This document shows, in pieces, positions 34,159-43,566 of a DNA stretch of 64,000 bases. Each line of letters starts with the position of its first letter. The first letter of the stretch is position 1. The stretch is from an uncultured Bacteroidales bacterium (GTDB lineage Bacteria > Bacteroidota > Bacteroidia > Bacteroidales > Bacteroidaceae), in assembly GCA_949297215.1 (NCBI GenBank), contig CASFRV010000001.1, positions 124,001 through 188,000 on the forward strand, in the 5' to 3' direction. A model generated the notes under the pieces. The model was not told where the DNA came from, searched no databases, and was given only the letters and a program-made list of their open reading frames with translations. A program made the position numbers and the translations under genes.

Positions 34159-35328
34159 ATGGACAACAAACAGCGATATATGATGCGCGGAGTGAGCGCC
34201 ATGAAAGAGGACGTCCACAACGCGATAAAGAACATCGACAAAGGCATCTTTCCGCAGGCTTTCTGCAAGATTATTCCCGACATCCTGGGCGGCGACCCGG
34301 CCTATTGCAACATCATGCACGCCGACGGTGCCGGCACGAAGTCGAGCCTGGCCTATATGTATTGGAAAGAGACGGGCGACCTCTCCGTGTGGAAAGGTAT
34401 TGCGCAGGATGCGCTCATCATGAACACGGACGACCTGCTTTGCGTGGGAGCGGTGGACAACATCCTGGTGTCGAGCACTATCGGACGCAACAAGATGCTC
34501 GTGCCGGGCGAGGTGATATCGGCCATTATCAACGGTACGGACGAACTGCTGGCCCGCTTGCGCGAAATGGGTATCGGCATATACGCCACGGGCGGCGAGA
34601 CGGCCGACGTGGGCGACCTGGTGCGCACGATTATCGTGGACTCGACCGTGACCTGCCGCCTGAAACGCAGCGACGTCATCGACAATGCGAACATCCGCCC
34701 GGGAGATGTCATCGTGGGCCTCTCGTCGAGCGGCCGTGCCACCTATGAAGACGAATATAACGGCGGAATGGGAAGCAACGGACTGACGTCGGCACGTCAT
34801 GACGTCTTCGCAAAATATCTGGCGGAGAAGTATCCCGAGAGTTATGACCACGCTGTACCGGAGGAACTGGTGTACAGCGGCCATTATCACCTGACGGACC
34901 GGGTGGAAGGCGCCCCCCTGAACGCCGCGAAACTCGTCTTGTCGCCCACGCGTACGTATGCGCCCGTCGTGAAACGCCTCTTGGACGAAATGCGTCCCGA
35001 AATACACGGCATGGTGCACTGCACGGGCGGCGCGCAAACGAAGGTGCTGCATTTTGTGGGCGAAAACTGCCGCGTCATCAAGGACAACATGTTCCCCGTG
35101 CCGCCTCTGTTTAAAATCATAGCAGAGGAAAGCGGTGCCGACTGGCAGGAAATGTACAAAGTGTTCAACATGGGCCACCGCATGGAGGTGTATGTGTCGC
35201 CTGAGCAGGCAGCACGCGTGATTGACATCAGTCAGTCGTTCCATATCGACGCACAAGTGGTGGGCCGCATCGAGGAAGGACCGCGCTCGCTGACGATCAA
35301 GAGCGAGTTTGGAGAGTTTAATTATTGA
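34159..35328 (+). CDS. purM: Phosphoribosylformylglycinamidine cyclo-ligase (AIR synthase) PurM
   Basis: A 389-residue ATP-dependent enzyme that closes FGAM to aminoimidazole ribonucleotide in purine synthesis. The N-terminal block YCNIMHADGAGTKSSLAY and AQDALIMNTDDLLCVGA carry the family signature; YATGGETADVGDLVRT, GLSSSGRATYE and VHCTGGAQTKVLHF follow. The form is longer than E. coli PurM, as usual for Bacteroidales. ATG 34159 is preceded by TAAGGAG, one of the few clear Shine-Dalgarno sequences in the window, which settles the start. Confidence 0.94.
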   Translation: MDNKQRYMMRGVSAMKEDVHNAIKNIDKGIFPQAFCKIIPDILGGDPAYCNIMHADGAGTKSSLAYMYWKETGDLSVWKGIAQDALIMNTDDLLCVGAVDNILVSSTIGRNKMLVPGEVISAIINGTDELLARLREMGIGIYATGGETADVGDLVRTIIVDSTVTCRLKRSDVIDNANIRPGDVIVGLSSSGRATYEDEYNGGMGSNGLTSARHDVFAKYLAEKYPESYDHAVPEELVYSGHYHLTDRVEGAPLNAAKLVLSPTRTYAPVVKRLLDEMRPEIHGMVHCTGGAQTKVLHFVGENCRVIKDNMFPVPPLFKIIAEESGADWQEMYKVFNMGHRMEVYVSPEQAARVIDISQSFHIDAQVVGRIEEGPRSLTIKSEFGEFNY

Positions 35329-35403
35329 TTGCTCCGCAACGGGCACCCGAGGCTTCGCCGAAGGCCGGAGCTGAGGGGCCGGAAAACGGGCGGAAGCAAC
35401 AGC

Positions 35404-35754
35404 ATGAAAAAAGGAAGCAACAGTATGAACTGTGGGGAACGGACGTCAGCGCCATGCGACGGCCGTCTCGGGCCCGACGAAGGCCGAGGACAGAACGTTG
35501 CGGCGAAGAGCCCAACCGCGGCCGGCGGACACGAGGCCGACGGCGAGGGCCGACTCCGACGGAACCTGATGATATGGGGAGCCGTGGCCGTGGCCGGAGT
35601 CCTGCTTACTTTGTGTGAAGGACTTATGGGCTATTTCCAAGAAGAGCCCGTCCGTACGTCGCGAGTAGTCTTCCGGCTGCTCGGCATGGCCGGCTGGCTG
35701 CTGGTGCTTTACGGCTTTGTAAAAGTCATTTGGAATGACAGGAAAAGAAAATAA
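35404..35754 (+). CDS. Small membrane protein overlapping prfA start
   Basis: About 116 residues if started at ATG 35404; ATG 35425 or a TTG at 35329 are alternatives and the start is uncertain. The N-terminal 50 residues are charged and of low complexity; two membrane helices follow (about residues 55-72, IWGAVAVAGVLLTLCEG, and 90-108, LGMAGWLLVLYGFVKV), ending WNDRKRK. I do not recognise the family. The stop lies 20 bases inside prfA, so translation may be coupled. Confidence 0.6.
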   Translation: MKKGSNSMNCGERTSAPCDGRLGPDEGRGQNVAAKSPTAAGGHEADGEGRLRRNLMIWGAVAVAGVLLTLCEGLMGYFQEEPVRTSRVVFRLLGMAGWLLVLYGFVKVIWNDRKRK

Positions 35755-36853
35755 TACGCTATTAGAGAAACTGGACGGCCTGCAAGCCCGTTTTGAAGAG
35801 GTGGCGACGCTGATAACCGACCCGGAAGTCATTGCCGACCAGCAGCGCTACGTACGGCTGTCGAAGGAATACAAGGAACTGGAAGAGCTGACAGCGGCCC
35901 GCAAGGAGTATGCCACGCTGTTGGCCGGCCTGGACGAGGCCAAGCACCTGCTGCTCACCGAGAGCGACCCAGAAATGAAAGAGATGGCCCGCGAGGAAGT
36001 GGCCGTCTGCGAGGAAAGGCTGCCCCGGCTGGAAGAAGAAATTAAGCTGATGCTTGTTCCGAAAGACCCGGAGGACGGAAAAAATGCCATACTCGAAATA
36101 CGTGGCGGTACGGGCGGCGATGAGGCCGCTCTCTTTGCGGGAGACTTGTTTCGCATGTACACGAAGTATGCCGAGCGCAAAGGATGGCGGCTGGAAGTGT
36201 CGAGCGCGAGCGAAGGGGCGGCCGGAGGCTTCAAGGAAATCGTTTGCTCCGTGACGGGGGCGGACGTTTACGGCACGTTGAAGTATGAAAGCGGCGTTCA
36301 CCGCGTACAGCGCGTGCCCGCCACGGAAACTCAGGGCCGCGTGCACACGTCGGCGGCCACGGTGGCCGTACTGCCCGAGGCCGAGCCCTTTGATGTGGTG
36401 ATTAACGAGGGAGAAATCAAATGGGACACGTTCCGATCGAGCGGTGCGGGCGGACAGAATGTCAACAAGGTGGAGAGCGGCGTCCGTTTGCGCTACAACT
36501 GGAAAAATCCCAATACGGGAGAGGTGGAGGAGATCCTTATAGAATGTACCGAAACGCGCGACCAGCCGAAGAACAAGGAAAGAGCGCTGGCCCGTCTGCG
36601 CACATTCATCTACGACAAGGAGCACCGCAAATATGTGGACGACATAGCCTCGCGCCGCAAGACGCTTGTTTCGACGGGCGACCGTTCGGCCAAAATCCGT
36701 ACCTATAATTATCCGCAGGGACGGATAACAGACCACCGCATCAACTACACCATTTATAATCTCCAAGCTTTTATGGACGGCGACATCCAGGATTGCATCG
36801 ACCACCTCATCGTGGCCGAAAACGCAGAGCGGCTGCGCGAAACGGAGCTGTGA
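35735..36853 (+). CDS. prfA: Peptide chain release factor 1
   Basis: A 372-residue cytoplasmic factor that reads UAA and UAG and releases the finished peptide. Domain 1 is helical ([18 protein letters not shown]); the codon-recognition domain has [27 protein letters not shown], including the PxT-type anticodon motif; the catalytic GGQ is at residues 239-241 in [16 protein letters not shown]. Length is typical. It overlaps the small membrane gene at its start and is followed by pyrF after 25 bases. A working RF1 means TAG is read as stop. Confidence 0.96.
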   Translation: MTGKENNTLLEKLDGLQARFEEVATLITDPEVIADQQRYVRLSKEYKELEELTAARKEYATLLAGLDEAKHLLLTESDPEMKEMAREEVAVCEERLPRLEEEIKLMLVPKDPEDGKNAILEIRGGTGGDEAALFAGDLFRMYTKYAERKGWRLEVSSASEGAAGGFKEIVCSVTGADVYGTLKYESGVHRVQRVPATETQGRVHTSAATVAVLPEAEPFDVVINEGEIKWDTFRSSGAGGQNVNKVESGVRLRYNWKNPNTGEVEEILIECTETRDQPKNKERALARLRTFIYDKEHRKYVDDIASRRKTLVSTGDRSAKIRTYNYPQGRITDHRINYTIYNLQAFMDGDIQDCIDHLIVAENAERLRETEL

Positions 36854-36878
36854 GAGGAAACATCTAACAACACGAGAT

Positions 36879-37706
36879 ATGAACAAACAGCAACTGATAG
36901 AGAACATCCGCCGCAAGGGAAGTTTTCTTTGCGTGGGACTGGATACCGATTTGAAGAAGATACCTGCCTGCCTGCTCGGCGAGGAAGACCCTATTTACGC
37001 TTTCAACAAAGCCATCATCGACGCTACGGCGCCTTACTGTGTGGCATACAAGCCCAATCTGGCTTTTTACGAGTGCTTCGGGCTGAAAGGCTGGGCTGCC
37101 TTTGAGAAAACGGTGGCCTATCTGCGGCAGAACTATCCCGACCAGTTCATTATCGCCGACGCCAAGCGGGGCGACATCGGCAACACGTCGGCCATGTATG
37201 CCCGCTCCTTTTTCGAGGAGATGGAGCTCGACGCTCTGACCGTTGCCCCGTACATGGGAGAAGACAGCGTTACGCCCTTCCTGAGCTATGAAGGCAAGTG
37301 GGTCATTTTATTGGCCTTGACAAGCAACAAAGGTTCGCAGGACTTTCAGCTGACAGAGGACAAAGAAGGTGTCCGCCTGTTTGAAAAGGTGCTGACAACG
37401 TCGCAAAACTGGGCCGGCAGCGACCGGATGATGTACGTGGTGGGAGCAACGCGCGGCCGCCTCTTCGAAGATGTGCGCCGGCTCGCACCCAAACATTTTC
37501 TGCTCGTGCCCGGCGTGGGAGCGCAGGGAGGTTCTCTGGAAGAGGTGTGCCGATATGGCATGACGTCCGAATGTGGCTTGCTTGTCAACTCCTCGCGCGG
37601 CATTATCTATGCCGATGCGTCTGAGCAGTTTGCAGCAGCTGCGGCAGAGCAGGCACGCGCGCTGGCCGGGCAGATGGCCGGCTTCCTCCGTCAGTATGCA
37701 GGATAA
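36879..37706 (+). CDS. pyrF: Orotidine 5'-phosphate decarboxylase, type 2
   Basis: A 275-residue enzyme making UMP from OMP. The long form seen here belongs to the second OMPDC subfamily: it opens with [14 protein letters not shown], has [12 protein letters not shown], the catalytic [13 protein letters not shown] with the Lys-Asp pair, [27 protein letters not shown] and [10 protein letters not shown], and ends with NSSRGIIYA. It is the last gene of the long plus-strand run that starts at 32571. Confidence 0.95.
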   Translation: MNKQQLIENIRRKGSFLCVGLDTDLKKIPACLLGEEDPIYAFNKAIIDATAPYCVAYKPNLAFYECFGLKGWAAFEKTVAYLRQNYPDQFIIADAKRGDIGNTSAMYARSFFEEMELDALTVAPYMGEDSVTPFLSYEGKWVILLALTSNKGSQDFQLTEDKEGVRLFEKVLTTSQNWAGSDRMMYVVGATRGRLFEDVRRLAPKHFLLVPGVGAQGGSLEEVCRYGMTSECGLLVNSSRGIIYADASEQFAAAAAEQARALAGQMAGFLRQYAG

Positions 37707-38067
37707 CCGCTTTGGCGCGGAAGCTTCTCCCGAGAGCCGCCAACGGCCGTAAAGAAGCGGCGCAGCAACAGATTTTTGCCGCAAGACAGAGCCTGCAAGG
37801 CCGCTCGCCGAGGCTTATTCGGAATATAATTCAAAAAAGGTGAACAAAATTTGTTTGCCTTTTCTTTTTTTCTTAATTTCGCCCCGTATAGCCATACCCT
37901 ATGGCCGTGGCTATCAGCCCGGAAGGCCTTTTGTGAAAAACGCGGGCCGCGGGACCGTCTGACGGTGAGGCCGGAAGATGCCAAGAAGCGAGGTGGCGAC
38001 TTCGCAAAGAAAGAAGAGATAGTTAAGAACAAATGAATATATCAAAACACGCTAACCTACCATTCGC
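37707..38067 (+). other. Intergenic region and long leader before the fasciclin genes
   Basis: No terminator with a T-run is obvious after pyrF. A probable promoter has TAATTTCG at 37874-37881 with TTG at 37851-37853 upstream. The expected transcript would start near 37887 and carry a leader of about 180 bases that begins with a hairpin (37888-37914: ATAGCCA with TGGCTAT). No ORF is convincing in the leader. Confidence 0.5.
37874..37881 (+). promoter_or_regulatory. Probable -7 element (TAATTTCG) for the fasciclin genes
   Basis: TAATTTCG differs from TAnnTTTG at one base. TTTG occurrences at 37850-37857 supply a plausible -33 box. Confidence 0.45.
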
Positions 38068-40191
38068 ATGAAAAGGAAACGCATAATACTTAAAAAGATA
38101 GCAGGGGTGCTGAGCCTTGCTGTCATAGCTGTGACGCCATTCGGAATGACGGGCTGCCAGGAGACGATCGATTCGTCGAATTTTGCCATCGCCGATGAGC
38201 CGACAGTGTACGATTATTTGGCAAACGACGAACGTTTCAGCGACATCGTGGCCATCTTTAATCGGGTGAAAACGGTGGACGTGCCCGATGGCTCCAACTA
38301 CACCTCATCGTCTATTGCCAATACGTTGCAAACGCGTGGTAACTACACGTGCTTTATTCCTACAAACGACGCTGTGCGGGCTTACGTCCAAGAGCTGACC
38401 GGTTCGACGGACGTGGCATCTCTTTCGGACGAACAAGCAGAAAATATCGCCAAGAACTGCTTGATCGACAACGGAGAGCTGGCTGCCTATGAGAGCCCGG
38501 ACTTTCCTACGAACGGCTCTTTTGCCATTTCCAATATGGCCGACCGTATCCTGACCTGTCAGCAGGTGTCGCCCGAAGGAGAAGAAACGACCGAAGAGGC
38601 TTATTATATGATTAACGGCGAGGCCCGCGTCTTGGAGGTGGACATCCAGGTGAGCAACGGCTACGTTCACGTGATTGACCACGTAATAGCCCCGTCGTCC
38701 AACACTGTGGCCGACATGATCAAGCAGGCTGGTAACATGCGCATCTTCGGCCGTCTGCTCGAAGTGACGGGGTGGGACGTGCGCCTGACGGATTATCGGG
38801 ATGATGAGTATGAGCTGCGCGAATTGGACGAAACAGAGTCGGCCCCGGGAGGCGACTTCTCGATTCCCGTGATGCAGACGCGCTATTTGGGCTATACGGC
38901 CTTTGCTGAGACGGACGACGTATATGCTTCGCAGTGGGGCGTACCGGCTCCGCAGTATGACGAAGCGAGCGGCGAAATCACCAACTGGTCCGAGATCGAG
39001 AGCATTATCGCGCAACGTGCGGCCGCTGCTTATCCCGATGCCGACGCCTCGGCTCCGCTCAACGACGAAAGCAACCCGGTCAACCGCTTCGTGGCTTATC
39101 ACCTGTTGGAAGGCCGCGTGGCCTACGACCGCTTTGTGCAACACTACAACGAGTACGGTTTCCGATACCTCGACCCGGCACAGCCGGCCCAGTATAACTA
39201 CACTGTGAACGTGTGGGACTATTATACAACGCTGGGCGAACCGCGCGGGCTCATGAAAGTGTTGCAGACTGCCGAGGGCGATTATCCCATCTACATCAAC
39301 CGCATCTGTACGTACAACAACGACACTTATCAGGAAGAGGAAGTCACCCAGGAAGGCGTGCGCATCCTGCCCACCAACGGCGAATACGACAACAATGCCT
39401 TAAACGGCTTCTACTATCCCATCACAGGCATCCTGACCTATGACGAAACGACACGCGCACGACTTGCGAACGAACGCATCCGCATCGATATGACAACGAT
39501 GCTACCTGAAATGTCGTCTAACAACTTGCGAGGCGGTAAAATAGTCAATATGCCGACGGGTTACTTCAACAATATCTTCAACGAATCGTCAGGAACACGC
39601 ATGTTCTATTATCATATGAGCGATTCGCGTACGGGAGACCATTGGCGTGACGCACAAGGCGACGAGTTCATCATGGCTGGTGTGTTCGACTTCGTTATGA
39701 AGCTGCCTCCTGTGCCGAGAGACGGAACTTACGAGATACGAATGGGCGTTTCGCTCAATCCCTATCGCGGTATGGCTCAGATTTATTTTGGTGACGATCC
39801 TAATAATCTGCAACCGGCGGGACTTCCCGTCGATCTGCGACAGGAAGCCAGCAATAATCCGAACATACCTTGGGTGGAAGATTCGGAAGACGAGGTGGTC
39901 AACCGTGAAAACGACAAAAACCTGCGCAACCAGGGATGGATGAAAGGTCCGAAGTATTTCATGATTTGCAATGGCTTGGGTGCCCAGGGCGGAACGCCGC
40001 TGCGTGACGCCGGAGGTGCTCGTCCTGCCTTGCGCCGCATCATTACGACGGAAAATCTCGAAGCCGACAAGACCTATTACATGCGCTTCAAGTCGGCGCT
40101 CGATTCGCGCGACGCCCAGTTCTTCATGGACTACTTTGAATTTGTGAATTCGTCGGTTTATAATGGCGCTGACCCCGAAGATGTCTGGTAA
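38068..40191 (+). CDS. Fasciclin (FAS1) domain lipoprotein, copy A
   Basis: A 707-residue lipoprotein. The basic N-terminus and hydrophobic stretch end in the lipobox MTGC (Cys near residue 30). A FAS1 domain spans about residues 50-215, with the conserved NYTCFIPTNDAV block and INGEARVLEVDI then NGYVHVIDHVIAP. A second FAS1-like domain follows (about 220-475; FVAYHLLEGR and NGFYYPITGIL). The C-terminal 200 residues are a beta-rich domain (GTYEIRMG, RGMAQIYFG, GTPLRD) ending EDVW. FAS1 domains mediate adhesion; here the protein is probably surface or outer-membrane attached. The next gene is a same-length paralog 128 bases downstream. Confidence 0.85.
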   Translation: MKRKRIILKKIAGVLSLAVIAVTPFGMTGCQETIDSSNFAIADEPTVYDYLANDERFSDIVAIFNRVKTVDVPDGSNYTSSSIANTLQTRGNYTCFIPTNDAVRAYVQELTGSTDVASLSDEQAENIAKNCLIDNGELAAYESPDFPTNGSFAISNMADRILTCQQVSPEGEETTEEAYYMINGEARVLEVDIQVSNGYVHVIDHVIAPSSNTVADMIKQAGNMRIFGRLLEVTGWDVRLTDYRDDEYELRELDETESAPGGDFSIPVMQTRYLGYTAFAETDDVYASQWGVPAPQYDEASGEITNWSEIESIIAQRAAAAYPDADASAPLNDESNPVNRFVAYHLLEGRVAYDRFVQHYNEYGFRYLDPAQPAQYNYTVNVWDYYTTLGEPRGLMKVLQTAEGDYPIYINRICTYNNDTYQEEEVTQEGVRILPTNGEYDNNALNGFYYPITGILTYDETTRARLANERIRIDMTTMLPEMSSNNLRGGKIVNMPTGYFNNIFNESSGTRMFYYHMSDSRTGDHWRDAQGDEFIMAGVFDFVMKLPPVPRDGTYEIRMGVSLNPYRGMAQIYFGDDPNNLQPAGLPVDLRQEASNNPNIPWVEDSEDEVVNRENDKNLRNQGWMKGPKYFMICNGLGAQGGTPLRDAGGARPALRRIITTENLEADKTYYMRFKSALDSRDAQFFMDYFEFVNSSVYNGADPEDVW

Positions 40192-40319
40192 TGTCCTCCG
40201 CGGAGGGCGTCGTTTAGGCTCTCCTCCATCTCTGTCGGTTGGAAAGCAGCAGTCTTTCTCTGGAGTGTAACGATATGGCAGACGAATATGAAAGAATTAA
40301 CTTCAAATAAATTTCATCC

Positions 40320-42443
40320 ATGAAAAAAGCAATTTTATGGGAGAAAGGGCTGAGGAACACGATGCGACTTGTGCTGCTGCTCTTTCCGATTTTTGCGGTA
40401 ACAGGTTGCAAGGAAGCCATTGATGCCTCGAATTTTGCTGTTTCTGATGAACCGACTGTTTATGATTACCTGAAATCAGACGAGCGCTTCACAGATATTC
40501 TGTCGGTTTTCGAGCGTGTGAATATGGTGAGCGTGCCCGAAGGTTCGTCTGCCACGCCGTCATCCATTGCCAACACCTTGCAGACGCGTGGTAACTACAC
40601 TTGCTTCATTCCTACAAATGAGGCAGTGCGTTCTTATGTGGAAGGGCTCACGGGCAGCACCGACGTTTCTTCGCTTTCCTACGAACAGGCGGAAAATATG
40701 GCCAAAAGCTGCCTGATAGACAATGGCGATATCTCTGCTTACGAGAGTCCTGATTTTCCCACGCAGGGCTCTTTTGCCCTTGCGAACATGAACGACCGAA
40801 TTCTTACTTGTGAACAGGTAAGTGTGGATGCAGACAATGTTTCCGTTGAGCCGTATTATCTGATTAATGGGGAGGCCCGTGTGATTCAGACAGACATAGA
40901 GGTGACGAATGGTATAATTCACGTGGTGGATCAGGTGATAGCTCCTTCTTCCAATACTGTTCCCGAAATGATTAAGGCTGCTGACAATATGCTTGTGTTT
41001 AGTCATTTGCTTGAAGTGACGGGATGGGACGTCCGACTGATGGATTATCGCGATATGAAGTATGAAGAGCAGGATCTTGACGAAGTATATACCTGGGAAT
41101 CGACTTCTGCGAGCTCCGCTACCTATCAGGTTCCGCAGCGGCGCTATCTTGGCTATACGATATTCGCAGAACCTGACGATGTCTACGCGAGTGATTGGGG
41201 GATAGAGCTGCAAAAGGCAGCGGACGGAAGCGTTACGAACTGGGATGAGGTAATGGCAACCATCGGACAGAAAGCAGCCGCGATTTATCCGAACGCCGAC
41301 GCGTTACAGCCTCTCACTTCGGAAGACAATCCCGTGAACCGCTTTGTTGCCTATCATATCCTGGAGGGCCGCATCGCCTACGACCGTTTCGTCTTTCACT
41401 TCAACGAATATAATTACCGGTACATCGATGCGGCCAATCCGGCCAACTACGGTTACACGGTAGACGTATGGGATTATTATGCGACCATCGGCAGCCACCG
41501 TGGCTTGCTGAAAGTGCTGCAAGTCCCCACGGGCGATTACCCTATCTATCTCAACCGCGTCAGCGAGTATGACAACGACACATACCAGGAGGTGAACGTC
41601 CTGAACGAAGGCATCCGCATCCTTGCGACCAACGGATCTTTCGATAATAATGCCCTCAATGGCTTTTACTACCCCATTACGCGTATCCTTACTTACGACA
41701 ACAACACGCGCACGCTCATGGGCAACGAGCGCATCAGGATAGATATGGCTACAATGTTGCCTGAGATGTCTTCCAACAACATCCGCGGCGGTGTCTACAC
41801 TTCTCCTCCCAACGGCTATTTCAGTAATCTTCTGAACATGTCGGATGGCACGCGTCTCTGCTATCTTGCGATGGGGCATTCGGGAACGATCATCTGGTAC
41901 GACTCACAAGGTGACGAGTTCCTGTTCGGTGGTATCTTTGATTTAGTATTACGTCTGCCGCCCGTTCCTGTTGACGGAACCTATGAGATACGTATGGGGT
42001 GTGCCAACAGTCCGAAGCGTGGAATGGCACAGATTTATTTCGGTGAGGATCCAGACAATCTTCCCCCGGCAGGTCTTCCGATTGACATGCGTCAGTCAAC
42101 AGACAACAACCCCAATATTCCTTGGGTAGAGGACACGGGAGACGAAGTGACGGATCGTGAAAACGACCGGAACATGCGTAACCAGGGATATATGAAAGGG
42201 CCGAAATATTATATGGTATGCAACGGATTGGGCAGCCAGGGAGGAACACCGTTGCGTGACACGCATGGAGGAGCGGCCAGCCTTCGACGCATCCTTACGA
42301 CGCAGCGGCTTGAAGCTGACAAGACGTATTATCTCCGCTTCAAGTCGGCTTTGGATCAGCGTGATGCCCAATTCTTCCTTGATTACTTTGAACTTGTGAA
42401 TTCTTCGGTATATAACGGAACAGAGCCGGAGGACATCTGGTAA
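40320..42443 (+). CDS. Fasciclin (FAS1) domain lipoprotein, copy B
   Basis: A 707-residue paralog of the upstream gene, with lipobox VTGC, the same FAS1 layout (NYTCFIPTNEAV; NGIIHVVDQVIAP; NGFYYPITRIL) and the same ending EDIW. Long identical blocks are shared (for example SSIANTLQTRGNYTCFIPTN and LPEMSSNN), while the N-terminal signal and residues about 255-300 differ. The first third of the gene is visibly more AT-rich than copy A and the neighbours, then returns to local composition. Probably co-transcribed with copy A. Its partner or ligand is unknown. A terminator follows at 42507-42543. Confidence 0.85.
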   Translation: MKKAILWEKGLRNTMRLVLLLFPIFAVTGCKEAIDASNFAVSDEPTVYDYLKSDERFTDILSVFERVNMVSVPEGSSATPSSIANTLQTRGNYTCFIPTNEAVRSYVEGLTGSTDVSSLSYEQAENMAKSCLIDNGDISAYESPDFPTQGSFALANMNDRILTCEQVSVDADNVSVEPYYLINGEARVIQTDIEVTNGIIHVVDQVIAPSSNTVPEMIKAADNMLVFSHLLEVTGWDVRLMDYRDMKYEEQDLDEVYTWESTSASSATYQVPQRRYLGYTIFAEPDDVYASDWGIELQKAADGSVTNWDEVMATIGQKAAAIYPNADALQPLTSEDNPVNRFVAYHILEGRIAYDRFVFHFNEYNYRYIDAANPANYGYTVDVWDYYATIGSHRGLLKVLQVPTGDYPIYLNRVSEYDNDTYQEVNVLNEGIRILATNGSFDNNALNGFYYPITRILTYDNNTRTLMGNERIRIDMATMLPEMSSNNIRGGVYTSPPNGYFSNLLNMSDGTRLCYLAMGHSGTIIWYDSQGDEFLFGGIFDLVLRLPPVPVDGTYEIRMGCANSPKRGMAQIYFGEDPDNLPPAGLPIDMRQSTDNNPNIPWVEDTGDEVTDRENDRNMRNQGYMKGPKYYMVCNGLGSQGGTPLRDTHGGAASLRRILTTQRLEADKTYYLRFKSALDQRDAQFFLDYFELVNSSVYNGTEPEDIW

Positions 42444-42506
42444 GCACTATCCGTGATGCTGTCAGAAGCTGGTGCGCCGAATATATTGACGCCCGGCATG
42501 AAATAA

Positions 42507-42543
42507 ATCGGACGCAATCTATCAAAGATTGCGTCCGATTTTG
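42507..42543. terminator. Bidirectional terminator between fasciclin copy B and fmt
   Basis: ATCGGACGCAATC pairs perfectly with GATTGCGTCCGAT over a 7-base loop, followed by TTTTG. AAATA on the left gives a partial T-run for the minus strand. Confidence 0.8.
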
Positions 42544-42580
42544 CTGTATTATGCCGCGTAAAAGGAAAAAGTCTTTTGCG

Positions 42581-43546
42581 CTATTTGCAGTGGGCGTCGT
42601 TTTCGAGACGATAGCCTCGGAGGAAATCGGAGGCAGGCATGCGCTTCTTGCCAGAGAGTTGCACTTCTGTCAGTTCGAGTGTCCCGTCGGCGAGGGCTAC
42701 GAGCAGATGTCCGTCCTCAGTCCAAAGATGTCCTGGTTGTTCTTCCGGGAAACGTTCCAATTTGCGGCTTGCATAGATTTTTAGCACCGTGCGGCGTCCA
42801 CCGTTTACCAGCTCAGTCCAAGCACCAGGGTGTGGCGAGAGGCCGCGGATGAAATCGTAGCAGCGGGAAGTCGCCATGTTCCAATTGATGCGGCAAGTAT
42901 CTTTAAAAATCTTTGGCGCGGGGTGCAGTGCTGCTTCGGGCGCCAGCTCGCTTTGGGGCCGGGCCTGAACGGTGCCCGCCAGAATGGCGTCTACCGTCTT
43001 GACGACGAGATCGCCCCCGAGCGTCATGAGGCGGTCGTGCACGGTGCCCGCGTTGTCCGTCTCGCCGATTGGGACGCGCACCTGGTCGATGACGTTTCCC
43101 GTGTCGATTTCCTGTTTCAGGAAGAACGTCGTGATGCCGGTTTCCCGCTCGCCGTTGATGATGGCCCAGTTGATGGGTGCAGCTCCGCGGTATTGCGGCA
43201 GGAGCGATGCGTGCAGGTTGAACGTGCCCAGGCGGGGCATGTTCCAGACAATTTCGGGCAGCATGCGGAAAGCCACAACTATCTGCAGATCGGCACCGAG
43301 CGAGCGGAGCTCTTCGACGAAGGCCGGATCTTTCAGTTTGACCGGTTGCAGCAGGCGCAGCCCCCGGCTCATGGCATATTCTTTCACCGGCGAGGGGCTG
43401 GGAGCCGTCTGATGGCGTCCCACGGGCTTGTCGGGCATCGTGACGACGCCCACCACGTTGTAGCCGCCTTCGACCAGGCGGCGGAGGCTTTCGACGGCAA
43501 AGTCGGGCGTGCCCATATAAACGATTTTCAGGTCTTTCTTATCCAT
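42581..43546 (-). CDS. fmt: Methionyl-tRNA formyltransferase
   Basis: A 321-residue enzyme that formylates initiator Met-tRNA using 10-formyl-THF. The N-terminal formyl transferase fold has IVYMGTPDFAVESL, the catalytic Asn-His block FNLHASLLPQYRGAAPINWA, and the Asp of KQEIDTGNVI; the C-terminal domain (about 210-321) binds tRNA (FIRGLSPHPGAWTEL). Length is normal. It is the last gene of a minus-strand run and starts 20 bases after the ClC gene. Confidence 0.96.
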   Translation of the reverse strand: MDKKDLKIVYMGTPDFAVESLRRLVEGGYNVVGVVTMPDKPVGRHQTAPSPSPVKEYAMSRGLRLLQPVKLKDPAFVEELRSLGADLQIVVAFRMLPEIVWNMPRLGTFNLHASLLPQYRGAAPINWAIINGERETGITTFFLKQEIDTGNVIDQVRVPIGETDNAGTVHDRLMTLGGDLVVKTVDAILAGTVQARPQSELAPEAALHPAPKIFKDTCRINWNMATSRCYDFIRGLSPHPGAWTELVNGGRRTVLKIYASRKLERFPEEQPGHLWTEDGHLLVALADGTLELTEVQLSGKKRMPASDFLRGYRLENDAHCK

Positions 43547-43566
43547 ATCGGTTGCAGTATGCGGGT

